From IMG/VR virus record IMGVR_UViG_3300046461_000050, positions 1 to 43,727 of that record: a DNA stretch of 43,727 bases. One strand, 5' to 3'. The stretch is from a virus. A program made the translations under genes and the position numbers. Below, piece after piece: positions 1-7,414 of this stretch (position 1 is the first letter of the stretch; each line of letters opens with the position of its first letter). The notes below the pieces were generated by a model, which was not told the origin of the DNA, did not search any database, and was given only the letters and a program-made list of their open reading frames with translations.

Positions 1-154
1 CCGTCCTATCCCTGGACGGCCGGCGCCTGTGCGTGTGCTATGCCGACGGCGTCGGTGCGTACGCCGCCCCGGTGATGATCTGGACGGCTTCGCTGCGCCG
101 CTTCTTCCACGTCACCCACCGTTCGGCGCGGATGCCGACGCAGTTTTTCTGCCA
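1..154. repeat. Terminal direct repeat, left copy
   Basis: This stretch recurs at 43574-43727 at a constant offset of 43573. I see one difference, T at 28 against G at 43601. The repeat covers the last codons of the capsid gene and the spacer after it, so it is a continuation of the same genome and not a second gene. The simplest reading is a circular or circularly permuted genome whose contig ends overlap. A true short terminal repeat is possible but less likely, because the ends fall inside a coding region. Confidence 0.9.
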
Positions 155-1927
155 CAGGTTGAACGTCGGCGAGTTGCCGCCGGCCATGTCGAGCGTCGCC
201 TGATTGCTCGAATCGAGCGTGACCCGTCCGTCATCTGCCAGGAGGATTTCCCTCGGCTGGATGAAGACGATGTCGCCCGCCGGCACCGAATTGGATACGA
301 GCACGGTGTACCCCATGATCGTCCCGCCGTTTGGTGTCATGGCGACCTGGGAATCCGGTTGCCCGAGCGAATTCCGGAGCGCCGAGATCCCGCGCGCCAC
401 CGTCGGCGTGGTCACGATGTAGAGGCCGTTGGTCGGGATGTTCGCCGTATCGTAGGCCGCCAGGGCGCCGTTGATGTCGATGAACAGATCGGCCAGTTCG
501 GTCCCGCTCGCCGGAACCGGCGTCACGTTGTTCGTGACCGAGGCCGGATTGTTGGCCGTCGCCGACACGCTCGGGAGCACGAACTGTGCATCCATGAACG
601 CCGCGATCGAGCTGACGAGATCGGTTCTGACCGTCGCCTCGGCCGACGGCGACGACAGCCGGATCAGCTCTTCGGTGAGCACGATGATCCCGGCGATCTT
701 GTCGTAGGCCATCGTGACCGTCGTAAAGTCGAGTTCGGTCACGGGCTTGGCGGTTTTCTCGCCGACCCAATTCACCGTGCTCCCGACCGTCTGCACGAGC
801 ACCCGCACATTGAACGGCGTCATCCGGAAGCCGTTGATCCGGCCGATGATGGTCTCCGGCCGCAACAGCTCGGCGAATTCCGACGCGAGATTGGTCGCGT
901 AGACCATTTCCGCGCCCCAGCCCGGAGACTCGACGACGGTCGACCCGGCGACCGCCTTGATGTAGCGCGAGACTTCCGGCGTCTGCCCGTCCCAGCGTTT
1001 CGCATAGGCGAGCGTGTCCGACAGCGAGCCCTTGCCGGCTGCCACGGCCATCGCGTACCGGGTAAAGAGTGTGCCCTTCGGGAGCGTTGCGACCTCGACG
1101 CGCGGCGCCTGCCGCTGTGCGGCCGGAATCGCGGGAGACTCGAAGATCGAGCGCGCGCCGATCACCGACGTCGCCTCGAGCGCCTTGAGTTCCGCCATCC
1201 GCTCGGCGCCGGTCTGCAATGCCGCCGTGAGCCCCTTCCGCTCGGCCGGCTCTTCGCCTTCGAGGCCTTCGCCGTCGGCCTTGGCGATCAGTTCGTTGAG
1301 TCGCGTCGACTTAGTCGACAGGTCGTTTTGCAGCGTTTCGATCTGCTCGGAATACGGGATCTGGTTCTTCATGGCTTCAGCCTTACGCAATCCCGGAACA
1401 CCGGGCAGGGACGGGATGCGCGGCCCATTGCCTGACGAGGCGAGGCTTGCGGCATCGAATGACTTGATGGCGGTAATCGTGGCTTCGGCGTTCATCGGCA
1501 CGACGACGGCCGACAGCTCGCCCCAGATCCACTTGAGCACGCGCCGGAATTTCGTACCCTTGATCGGCTCTTCCTCGATCGGCTTCCAGCCAATCGACAG
1601 GCCGCGCACGAGCGGAGGCGTCGCGGAGAGCGCCGCCCAGGCCTCGTCGACAAAGTCTTTCAGGCGGCCCGGCGTATGGACCGTGGAGATCCGCGCCTTG
1701 ATTTTGATGCCCTTGCCGGGTACGACTTCGGCCGCGAAGACTTCGCCGACCGGATCGCCGTGCTGCCACAGGAGCGGCATCGGCAGGCTGTATTGCGCGC
1801 CCTCGGGCACCATCACGTCACCGCCGCGATCCGGCGTGATCGTGGAGGCGATCCCTTCGATGATGCGACGCGAGGCGTCGACGCTCTTCAGCTCGAATTG
1901 GGCGTGTGCGTCGTCAGGCCGAGACAT
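38..1927 (-). CDS. Fused HK97-type prohead protease and major capsid protein
   Basis: Residues 1 to about 160 look like a peptidase S78 prohead protease. A GIAS...D segment near residue 25 is followed by QHGD with His56 and GLSIG with Ser111, the expected catalytic His and Ser. A charged, helical linker at about 185-265 resembles the HK97 delta/scaffold region. From about residue 285 to 629 the sequence is an HK97-fold capsid protein with a typical E-loop, spine helix and C-terminal strand. In this family the protease is released by self-cleavage during maturation. At 629 residues the length equals protease plus capsid. The ATG at 1927 has no good Shine-Dalgarno and lies in an inverted repeat. 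Confidence in both halves is high. Confidence 0.93.
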   Translation of the reverse strand: MSRPDDAHAQFELKSVDASRRIIEGIASTITPDRGGDVMVPEGAQYSLPMPLLWQHGDPVGEVFAAEVVPGKGIKIKARISTVHTPGRLKDFVDEAWAALSATPPLVRGLSIGWKPIEEEPIKGTKFRRVLKWIWGELSAVVVPMNAEATITAIKSFDAASLASSGNGPRIPSLPGVPGLRKAEAMKNQIPYSEQIETLQNDLSTKSTRLNELIAKADGEGLEGEEPAERKGLTAALQTGAERMAELKALEATSVIGARSIFESPAIPAAQRQAPRVEVATLPKGTLFTRYAMAVAAGKGSLSDTLAYAKRWDGQTPEVSRYIKAVAGSTVVESPGWGAEMVYATNLASEFAELLRPETIIGRINGFRMTPFNVRVLVQTVGSTVNWVGEKTAKPVTELDFTTVTMAYDKIAGIIVLTEELIRLSSPSAEATVRTDLVSSIAAFMDAQFVLPSVSATANNPASVTNNVTPVPASGTELADLFIDINGALAAYDTANIPTNGLYIVTTPTVARGISALRNSLGQPDSQVAMTPNGGTIMGYTVLVSNSVPAGDIVFIQPREILLADDGRVTLDSSNQATLDMAGGNSPTFNLWQKNCVGIRAERWVTWKKRRSEAVQIITGAAYAPTPSA

Positions 1928-1941
1928 GGGACGGACCCATG
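1925..1941 (-). promoter_or_regulatory. Inverted repeat covering the capsid start codon
   Basis: CATGGG at 1925-1930 and CCCATG at 1936-1941 are perfect arms around a 5-base loop. The ATG of the protease-capsid gene (1927-1925) lies in one arm. In the mRNA the start codon would be paired in a 6-bp stem, and no clear Shine-Dalgarno precedes it. This could delay or couple capsid translation. That role is inferred from sequence only. Confidence 0.4.
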
Positions 1942-1981
1942 CTCAGCGATAGGCGCACATTTTGAGGTTGTTTCGGAAGAA

Positions 1982-1993
1982 AACCCTAGGGTT
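1982..1993. promoter_or_regulatory. 12-bp perfect palindrome at the end of the RHH gene
   Basis: AACCCTAGGGTT is self-complementary over all 12 bases. It overlaps the stop codon (1986-1988) of the ribbon-helix-helix-like gene, just ahead of the capsid gene. Proteins of this fold bind short palindromes as dimers, so it is a candidate operator for its neighbour. It could also be a chance palindrome. Confidence 0.3.
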
Positions 1994-2183
1994 GGCGACT
2001 TTTCAATAGCAGCGCGACCGTTTTTGAGACGGATTCGCCACGCTCCGCGGCTATTTTGCAGTAGCGATCGTGGTCCCTGGCAGGAATCCAAATCGACAAC
2101 TTCGATCCGGGCTCTAGCGATCGCGGCCGACCGCCGCGCCGTTGACCGACGACGAACACTTGCGGATCGTTCGGTTCGCTCAT
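1986..2183 (-). CDS. Small ribbon-helix-helix-like DNA-binding protein
   Basis: This is a 65-residue basic protein. Residues 15-22 are Arg/Gly-rich, then a strand (about 27-33, KLSIWIP) is followed by two predicted helices (about 35-47 and 50-62, with ESVSKTVALLL). That is the Arc/CopG pattern of one strand and two helices. The ATG overlaps the TerL stop by ATGA, so it is co-translated with terminase. It may regulate head genes or act as a small packaging accessory. The fold call is moderate and the target is unknown. Confidence 0.6.
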   Translation of the reverse strand: MSEPNDPQVFVVGQRRGGRPRSLEPGSKLSIWIPARDHDRYCKIAAERGESVSKTVALLLKSRQP

Positions 2184-3796
2184 CCTCGGCCCCCGACTGA
2201 GAGGATCTGATACACCGGTTCGACATTCACGCCGGCCGCAATCGCATCGGTGCGCGCCTGCCAGCTCAGGATCGCGGCGATCGCGGCGTCAATCTTCTGC
2301 GGCGAATCCATCCGTTCCTTCGAGATGATCCACAACGGCCGCCCGTCCTCGTCCCGCTGCCCGATGAAGTGCCGGCGCGCGTTCCCGAGATGTCGGACCA
2401 GGTCCGGATCGCCGCCGTGCCGGACGTCGCCCGTGACGATGGCCGTATGAAATCCCTCGACGGCGCGCGCCATCGTCGGATGGCGATTCGTCGCCCATGC
2501 GATCACCCGTTTCTCGCCGTAGAGGCCGATCCAGGCTGAGACGGACTCCTGCCACCAGAAGGGATCGGCGTAGAGGCGCCACACCGTGAACCGGGTGAAC
2601 AGATCGTGCAGCGTCGCGTTGATTTCGTCCCGCGGCACTTGCCATTGCGCCCGGCCGGTCGGCTTTTCCCACAGTCCGGCCTTCCACTGATACCCGCTCT
2701 TGACATGCGTCGCGACGAGCGCCGTCGAATCGCGCGCCTCTGATCCGTCGAAGCCGAGCGTAATCAGGTCGCCCGCGGCGACCGGGATCGGCGTCAGCTC
2801 GAGCGCCCGCCATCGCGTCACGTCGAAGGCCTGCGAGGATGACTGCACGAGACGGTTACACCAGACCCGCTCCCAGTACTGCCGGTCCGAGGTCGGATCG
2901 CTCCACAGCGCGACGATCGCGTCAATGTCGCGCCAGCCGGCGGCCTGGCCGGAGGCCTCGACGACCGCGGCGCGCGCGCCCTCGCGCGTCGTCAGATCGT
3001 GGCTGTCGGAGGCCTGCCGATGGAAGAAAAACAGGGAATCGTCGGTCAGCTTCCCATCGATGACGGATTGGGCGTACTCCATCGTCCCTTCGGCGATCGA
3101 GCCCGCGCCCGGCTCCGGCGCCGTCGTAATCTCGAGCGCCCAGGCGTCGGACAATTTCCGCTTCGGCAAATTCGCCTGCATCGTCGTATGCGCTTGCTTC
3201 AGCCGCGGGAGCGTCATCCGGTGCGTTTCGTCGAACACTTGGAACGTCGTCCGCGCGCCGTCTCGGGCATTCGGCGATCCCGACAGGGACACGGCTTTCC
3301 CGTCGCCATTCTTCCGGATGATGCGCTCGAGGCCGATGTCGAAGTCGCGCGCCAGCGGGCTTTCCTGGAGAATCACCCGAAGCGCCCCGTACGCCAATTC
3401 GTCGGACTGCTCTTCGGTGTAAGCCACGAGGATCACGAACGGATCCGTCACGCCGCGCCCCGGCGCCAACCCGCGGCCGCGCCAGCCGGCGAACCGAACC
3501 GGCGCCGATGGATGCAGTTCAGCCGCGGCGATGAACGCCGCCAGCTCCGTCTTCCTCAGGCCTTTCGCCAGCGACAGCGCGCACCGACGGAACCGGCGCC
3601 GGCCGGCCCGCACGTCCGACCGTGGGAACACCTCGTAAAACTTCCAGATGAACGCCCGTTGCTCGTCGTCCAGCTCCAACGGCTTTCCCCGTAGGTCGCC
3701 GGGCCCGAAGCACAGGTTAGACTCCATCCAGGCCACGACTTGCGGCCCTAGCGTCGGGTACTTGACGGGTCCGTCTTCAGGCACCATCTTTACCAA
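2180..3796 (-). CDS. terL: Terminase large subunit
   Basis: ATPase and nuclease that drives DNA into the prohead and cuts it. The N-terminal ATPase has a deviant Walker A at residues 76-84 (LAKGLRKTE) and a Walker B at 186-191 (QVFDET, Asp189/Glu190). The C-terminal RNase H-like nuclease starts near residue 345, where LGFDGS supplies the first Asp (Asp350). A further acidic site follows in LYADPFWW. The 538 residues match siphovirus enzymes. The start overlaps the upstream coiled-coil gene by 7 bases. The large-subunit call is secure, but the packaging mode (cos or pac) cannot be read from it. Confidence 0.95.
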   Translation of the reverse strand: MVKMVPEDGPVKYPTLGPQVVAWMESNLCFGPGDLRGKPLELDDEQRAFIWKFYEVFPRSDVRAGRRRFRRCALSLAKGLRKTELAAFIAAAELHPSAPVRFAGWRGRGLAPGRGVTDPFVILVAYTEEQSDELAYGALRVILQESPLARDFDIGLERIIRKNGDGKAVSLSGSPNARDGARTTFQVFDETHRMTLPRLKQAHTTMQANLPKRKLSDAWALEITTAPEPGAGSIAEGTMEYAQSVIDGKLTDDSLFFFHRQASDSHDLTTREGARAAVVEASGQAAGWRDIDAIVALWSDPTSDRQYWERVWCNRLVQSSSQAFDVTRWRALELTPIPVAAGDLITLGFDGSEARDSTALVATHVKSGYQWKAGLWEKPTGRAQWQVPRDEINATLHDLFTRFTVWRLYADPFWWQESVSAWIGLYGEKRVIAWATNRHPTMARAVEGFHTAIVTGDVRHGGDPDLVRHLGNARRHFIGQRDEDGRPLWIISKERMDSPQKIDAAIAAILSWQARTDAIAAGVNVEPVYQILSVGGRG

Positions 3797-4515
3797 TGGC
3801 CCGGCCTCCGGATTTCGCAGCCTTCATACCGACGGCTTCGCTGTGCCTTCTGCCGTCGCTGCCACGGTGACTCTGATTCGCACCGGCGCGCGAGACTGTC
3901 GATCTCGTCGATCAGCCAGGCCGGCGTGTCGTCGTGCTCGTTCGCGTCGGCCTCGACGAGCGGCGCCGGAAACGTGATTTCAACGGGATCGGAATCCGCG
4001 ATCCGTGGTTTTCGCGCGACGATAGGCGGGCTCGCTGGTACAACCTCGCGCGCGACGGCGTCCGGCCGCAATTTCGGCAATTCCGGAGCGAGTCGCAACC
4101 TTGCAGCCCGACGTTCGGCAGCGAGCGCGTTTCGTGCTTTCGTCGCCGCCCGCCGTTCGGCCTCTTCGCGCTCCCATCGGGCGAGAAATTCCGCCTTTGA
4201 TTTCTCCCGCCGGGCTTCGTCGGCGCGGCGTTTGACCTCGGCGCGCGCCTGTCGGAGTATTCCATCGGCCGTCCACAATGCAATGGACGCCGTCTTGACA
4301 GCGGCGCGCGCCTCCCATTGCGCCCGCGCCTCTTCCTGCTGATCTTTCGGTAGCGCCTCGAATTCGCGGATACAGACACGCGATACTGCGGCCTCGCGCT
4401 GTAGTAACTCGGCCTCGTCAGGATACCGGCCGCCCCAGTACATCAGGACCGCATCGACCTTATTTCGATGCGCCAGGCACGCCCGATATACCCCGTAGTC
4501 AGGTAGCGTGCTCAC
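3790..4515 (-). CDS. Charged coiled-coil protein between TerS and TerL
   Basis: This 241-residue protein of unknown function starts at GTG, overlapping the TerS stop (GTGA). The centre, about residues 60-145, is a long Ala/Arg/Glu-rich helix likely to form a coiled coil. The C-terminus is Arg-rich (residues 215-241). Its position inside the terminase operon suggests a packaging accessory or a structural partner of the terminase, but no family is recognised. The long open frame and coupled overlaps on both sides support that it is a real gene. Confidence 0.75.
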   Translation of the reverse strand: MSTLPDYGVYRACLAHRNKVDAVLMYWGGRYPDEAELLQREAAVSRVCIREFEALPKDQQEEARAQWEARAAVKTASIALWTADGILRQARAEVKRRADEARREKSKAEFLARWEREEAERRAATKARNALAAERRAARLRLAPELPKLRPDAVAREVVPASPPIVARKPRIADSDPVEITFPAPLVEADANEHDDTPAWLIDEIDSLARRCESESPWQRRQKAQRSRRYEGCEIRRPGHW

Positions 4516-4961
4516 GCCTTCAACCCTTTGAGGAATGCCCGCGGATCACGCACCGTCCCGGCCTTGACCACCGGCTTACCGGCCTTCAACCGATGCTCGG
4601 CCTCTTCACCCTTCGCCACTTCCCATTGCAGCCGGCTCCGGTCGAGCGGCGTATACCCGAACCGCTGCTCCTGTTGCCGGATCTCCGCGGCGATCTTCAC
4701 GTCGCCCGGCGTCTTATACCCCTCGTCCCACAGGAGCGCCAGGCGCCCGAGCGCGTCCGCATCCGTCTCGAGCCATTGCGGTGCCATCGGCGAGGCCCAG
4801 GCGCGCGCCCAGCAGGCCACGGTCAGCGGGTGAAACGTCCGGCCGTCCGGATTCGGGATCGCCGGCACGTCGAGCGACGTCGAGCTAAACAACTGCGTCG
4901 CGCCGGCCTTTTTGTTCGTCCGCTGGCGTAAATGCGCCGGTTTCGGTGGGGGCCCGCTCAT
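4512..4961 (-). CDS. terS: Terminase small subunit
   Basis: This 149-residue protein begins with a basic, Pro-rich tail. It then has an RTNKKAGA segment near 14-21, a P-x-HPLT-xx-W element near 40-52 and an ASPMAPQWLETD helix near 56-67. This pattern is seen in terminase small subunits of siphoviruses. It would recognise phage DNA and hand it to TerL, encoded two genes downstream. The start forms an ATGA overlap with the previous cistron. The assignment rests on these motifs plus position, so it is good but below that of TerL. Confidence 0.8.
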   Translation of the reverse strand: MSGPPPKPAHLRQRTNKKAGATQLFSSTSLDVPAIPNPDGRTFHPLTVACWARAWASPMAPQWLETDADALGRLALLWDEGYKTPGDVKIAAEIRQQEQRFGYTPLDRSRLQWEVAKGEEAEHRLKAGKPVVKAGTVRDPRAFLKGLKA

Positions 4962-5134
4962 TTCGATCCGACCTCTTCCCTGTCGGCGATGACATTTTGA
5001 CCCTGTATCACCCCGATCAAAAAGGCCCGTTTGGCGATCTCGAGCATGGCATCACCGATCGCCGACGGCGCAGCGAGGTAGAGGCGATCGCTTTCACTCA
5101 CTATCGCGTCGAGCAGCTTGCGCCATTCGTCCAT
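4958..5134 (-). CDS. Small acidic protein ahead of TerS
   Basis: A 58-residue protein with no recognised family. It starts MDEWRKLLDAIV after a clear GAGGAA ribosome-binding site and is mostly helical. A moderately hydrophobic segment near 33-45 (AKRAFLIGVIQG) is too short and polar for a firm membrane call. I chose the ATG at 5134 over one nine codons upstream because of the Shine-Dalgarno and because it clears the preceding gene. It ends in an ATGA overlap with TerS. Confidence 0.65.
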   Translation of the reverse strand: MDEWRKLLDAIVSESDRLYLAAPSAIGDAMLEIAKRAFLIGVIQGQNVIADREEVGSK

Positions 5135-5144
5135 ATTGGCTTCC

Positions 5145-5297
5145 TCATATCGGCCGCGCAATCGGCAGGCTCAGCAAGTGCACGAGCGACAGGAACAGGA
5201 CTGCCCAGGCCAGCTCATTACGCCATCCGGACCGCACCAGCGCCAGCACCGACAGCACGAACGCCCCGACCGTCAACAGAACCGTGATCGATACCAT
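5145..5297 (-). CDS. Small two-helix membrane protein
   Basis: A 50-residue protein. Residues 2-20 (Val/Leu-rich) and about 27-46 (WAVLFLSLVHLLSL) are two hydrophobic helices joined by a short RSGWRNE turn. The ATG has a good AGGAGCC ribosome-binding site. Two-helix size and topology are compatible with a small holin or another inner-membrane protein, but there is no lysis enzyme next to it. It is the first gene after the 5.3-5.4 kb control region and precedes the terminase genes. Confidence 0.6.
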   Translation of the reverse strand: MVSITVLLTVGAFVLSVLALVRSGWRNELAWAVLFLSLVHLLSLPIARPI

Positions 5298-5403
5298 GCC
5301 TGGCTCCTGTCCTCAAAACACTACAAATCGTAGCCGACAAAATCTAGCCGGGACGCTGCGCGCAACCGTTACGATTTTAGTAGCGACCCTCCCCCCCCGT
5401 CAC
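5298..5403 (-). promoter_or_regulatory. Candidate control region ahead of the packaging/head operon
   Basis: Bases 5298-5376 hold no gene, and the strip up to 5403 overlaps the end of the preceding cistron. Two related motifs, CTACAAATCGTAG (around 5322) and its inverted relative CTACTAAAATCGTA (around 5370-5383), lie about 50 bases apart on opposite strands. The second contains TAAAAT, a good -10 hexamer on the minus strand. GTGAC lies about 18 bases upstream of it, across an unusual run of eight G. This may be a phage promoter or operator. It is read by eye only. Confidence 0.35.
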
Positions 5404-5625
5404 GATTCGGACCGACAATGGGAATTCGACGTACTTCACGCGGGATCGCCGGCCCTTTGACAGCGAATCGACGAGCGCCCATTCGCGATCGGTCAGGCGA
5501 CAACGACCATCATCTGACATCGCTTTTTGCCACGCCTTTTTCAGCTTGCGCGGGAGCCATCGGCGATCCGGCACTCGGACGACATGAGGCCTCAACAGCT
5601 CCAAGAAATCGAGATCGGGATCCAC
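5377..5625 (-). CDS. Hypothetical basic protein
   Basis: An 82-residue protein of unknown function. The GTG start at 5625 follows an excellent AGAGGAGG ribosome-binding site. The sequence is rich in Arg/Lys (RRWLPRKLKKAWQKA, residues 21-35) and suits a small nucleic-acid-binding protein. It has no cysteine pairs or membrane segment. It ends just before the candidate control region. Confidence 0.65.
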   Translation of the reverse strand: MDPDLDFLELLRPHVVRVPDRRWLPRKLKKAWQKAMSDDGRCRLTDREWALVDSLSKGRRSRVKYVEFPLSVRIVTGGEGRY

Positions 5626-5643
5626 TATTCGCCTCCTCTCGTT

Positions 5644-5874
5644 TCAGAAGTCGTATTCCGATCGCCGTCGCTTCCATTGTTTCCCGTCGTGCCAACCTGT
5701 CGACCACGTCCGACCCTTACGGTCCAGAATCATCATCGGCTCATCGTCGCCGGTTGCCAGGACCGCCATCGGCGGCGCAACCGGAACGCGCTTCAGAACG
5801 CCGTCGATCATGCGCTCTTCCAGGCTGAATCCTGTCGGCCATTCGGGCAGCGCGTCCAGTTCATCTTGAGTCAT
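5644..5874 (-). CDS. Hypothetical protein after the HNH gene
   Basis: A 76-residue protein with no recognised family. The ATG overlaps the HNH stop by ATGA, which fixes the start. It is acidic at the N-terminus (MTQDELDALPEW) and basic at the C-terminus (KQWKRRRSEYDF). Its position among packaging genes is the only hint of function. Confidence 0.65.
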   Translation of the reverse strand: MTQDELDALPEWPTGFSLEERMIDGVLKRVPVAPPMAVLATGDDEPMMILDRKGRTWSTGWHDGKQWKRRRSEYDF

Positions 5875-6164
5875 TGTCCTCGTCTCGTCTTCGCGCTGTG
5901 ACACTCGAGACACAACCCTTGCAGGTTCGAACGGTCGAAGAAAAGCGCCTCTTCTCCACGATGCGGAACGATATGGTCGACGTCCGTCATCAGTTGCCCG
6001 CAGTGCCGACAAAAGGGCTCTTCTGCCCTGACCTGATCCCGAAGGATCTTCCACCGCTTCAAGGCGTAGAACTGATGGCCGGCGGTGTGGCTGTGGCCTG
6101 TGCACCATCGGCCCGCGGTCAGGTTCGGGCACCCGTTCACCGGGCAGACTTTCAGAGCTGGCAC
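5871..6164 (-). CDS. HNH endonuclease
   Basis: A 97-residue nuclease with all HNH landmarks. CRHC at 52-55 pairs with CLEC at 85-88 for zinc. The core DH is at 63-64 (VDHIVPH), Asn at 80 (SNLQGLC) and His at 89. An extra CPVNGC...C...H knuckle lies at 7-24. Small HNH proteins beside terminase genes are common in siphoviruses, and in HK97-like systems they assist terminase in cutting at cos. That role is inferred here from position. The gene overlaps the degenerate HNH-like gene by 13 bases. Confidence 0.88.
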   Translation of the reverse strand: MPALKVCPVNGCPNLTAGRWCTGHSHTAGHQFYALKRWKILRDQVRAEEPFCRHCGQLMTDVDHIVPHRGEEALFFDRSNLQGLCLECHSAKTRRGQ

Positions 6165-6493
6165 GATTGGCCCAACGGCCCTTCATATTCGTTCAATACG
6201 CGATCGCAGTACACCATCGCGAGCCCTGGAGTCGGATTAGGAAACGCCAGATCAAACCATCGAGAGGATTGGCCGAATGTCGATTCGAGTGCGCTTTTCT
6301 CCAGATGGCAGTCACTACACAGGAAATGAACATTCCACGTCACGTACTGCCCGCCGAATCGCCCTGGCACACGTCTGTCTAGCTGGCATCCATCACTGAA
6401 CCGCTTACAACAATCGCAATGGAACGGCGCCCCGATGATCTGCATCATCATCAAGGCCTTAACTGATTCGGTCAGCCTTTTCGAGTGACGCAT
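6152..6493 (-). CDS. HNH-like zinc protein with a replaced catalytic His
   Basis: A 113-residue protein. A CDCC pair near 26-29 and a CSDCH group near 59-63 frame an HNH-like core. Where HNH enzymes have LDH, this protein reads LDRR, so the first catalytic His is absent and the protein may bind DNA without cutting it. The start is ATG 6493, coupled by TGATG to the tiny cistron before it. Immediate proximity to an intact HNH gene suggests duplication and divergence, or that the two act as a pair. Confidence 0.7.
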   Translation of the reverse strand: MRHSKRLTESVKALMMMQIIGAPFHCDCCKRFSDGCQLDRRVPGRFGGQYVTWNVHFLCSDCHLEKSALESTFGQSSRWFDLAFPNPTPGLAMVYCDRVLNEYEGPLGQSCQL

Positions 6494-6558
6494 CACCACC
6501 CGGCGATCGTGACGACGTTGCCCCACACGATGTTACAGAGTTCGTCGAACCAGTCCAT
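6493..6558 (-). CDS. Possible 21-residue peptide
   Basis: A very short frame, MDWFDELCN...AGW, preceded by AGGGG at good spacing. Its TGA overlaps the next ATG (TGATG). It may be a real microprotein or simply a leader that delivers ribosomes to the HNH-like gene. Confidence 0.35.
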   Translation of the reverse strand: MDWFDELCNIVWGNVVTIAGW

Positions 6559-6568
6559 TGATTCACCC

Positions 6569-6811
6569 CTAAGCCTTATCGCTGTCGCTCAGCTTGACAT
6601 GCTGATTCATGCTGTCCCAGACGAACCGCGCGATCTTCTCGACGTTCACAGTTCTGTTGCGCCCGGTGTGCTGATATTCCGTCCGGCCGTTCATAAAGGC
6701 CATCACGTCGGCTCGGCCGATGCCGGCACCGCGGGCGATCGTGCTGGAATTGATCCCGCATGTGCCATTCAGCAGAATCCGGATCGAATCCTCGAACGAC
6801 AGGCGATTCAC
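6569..6811 (-). CDS. Small helix-turn-helix regulator-like protein
   Basis: About 80 residues. An N-terminal SFEDSIRILLNG helix is followed by SSTIARGAGIGRADVMAFMNGR, which reads as a helix-turn-helix with a recognition helix, then NVEKIARFVWD. This is the layout of a Cro-like or XRE-like half-size regulator. I take the GTG at 6811, which forms GTGA with the previous stop. A GTG two codons earlier is an alternative. Its place at the end of the second fibre block and before packaging genes would suit a late switch. Confidence 0.55.
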   Translation of the reverse strand: MNRLSFEDSIRILLNGTCGINSSTIARGAGIGRADVMAFMNGRTEYQHTGRNRTVNVEKIARFVWDSMNQHVKLSDSDKA

Positions 6812-7242
6812 TCCCACGCTCCCGTACGCGTGATGTTGATTCGTCCGTACACCAGATCGGTTTCTGCGCCTGCGTCGATCCGTTTCAACGCATAGACGTA
6901 CGATCCCGGCTTTATTTCCACGGGCGGCGAGACGTCCGGATCATAGGTATCGGTGTCGTCGATCTGCACCTCGATCGTCTGCTCGGGACTGCCGCCGAAT
7001 CCGCCCGCGATCGAGATCCCGCCTGGCGAGCCGGCCGAGGTTTTGTAGATCAATGCCGCCGCGCTGTTTTCCTTTTTCCGGACGGTGAACGAGAGATCCC
7101 ATCCGGTGATGTCCTTCAGCGGCGCCGTGTCGGCGAGGATGGCGGCCTCGAGCTGTTCGTCGGTGAGCCCATCGCCGTCGTAGATGCGGAACGGGATAAC
7201 GACGTCGGTGTCGAAGACGATCGCGAGATTGCGTCTCAGCAT
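6808..7242 (-). CDS. Putative virion/tail-associated protein
   Basis: A 144-residue protein that opens with a strand-rich domain (DTDVVIPFRIYDGDG near 11-25). It continues with WDLSFTVRKKENS and a QIDDTDTYD segment, and ends with YALKRID...YGRI. The composition resembles baseplate or receptor-binding proteins with an N-terminal virion-docking domain that take up strand-exchange partners. No enzyme motif is present. It belongs to the 6.8-9.9 kb block of structural-looking genes. Confidence 0.55.
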   Translation of the reverse strand: MLRRNLAIVFDTDVVIPFRIYDGDGLTDEQLEAAILADTAPLKDITGWDLSFTVRKKENSAAALIYKTSAGSPGGISIAGGFGGSPEQTIEVQIDDTDTYDPDVSPPVEIKPGSYVYALKRIDAGAETDLVYGRINITRTGAWE

Positions 7243-7243
7243 G

Positions 7244-7414
7244 TCATTCCATCGATCCCGCGACGATCGGTTGTCGCGTCACAGAGGATCCGTCGACCAC
7301 GTCCAGCCGTTCGGCGCTGTCGTCCTTATCAACGTCACGCCAGGCGCCTTCGTCCCAGGCGTCCGGCTCCCACGAGCCCGCATCCCAACTCGACCCTACA
7401 GGACCGGCCGGCAT
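7244..7414 (-). CDS. Small Trp/Asp-rich protein
   Basis: A 56-residue acidic protein with regularly spaced tryptophans (SSWDAGSWEPDAWDEGAW, residues 8-25). ATG 7414 directly abuts the previous stop, and the TGA is a few bases before the next ATG. The pattern is a low-complexity linker or small virion component. No family is recognised. Confidence 0.6.
   Translation of the reverse strand: MPAGPVGSSWDAGSWEPDAWDEGAWRDVDKDDSAERLDVVDGSSVTRQPIVAGSME

Noticed and set aside
29-1435. Long plus-strand open frame of 468 codons over the capsid gene
   Set aside because: Arg/His/Asp-rich composition typical of an antisense shadow in GC-rich DNA; the minus-strand protein is clearly conserved.
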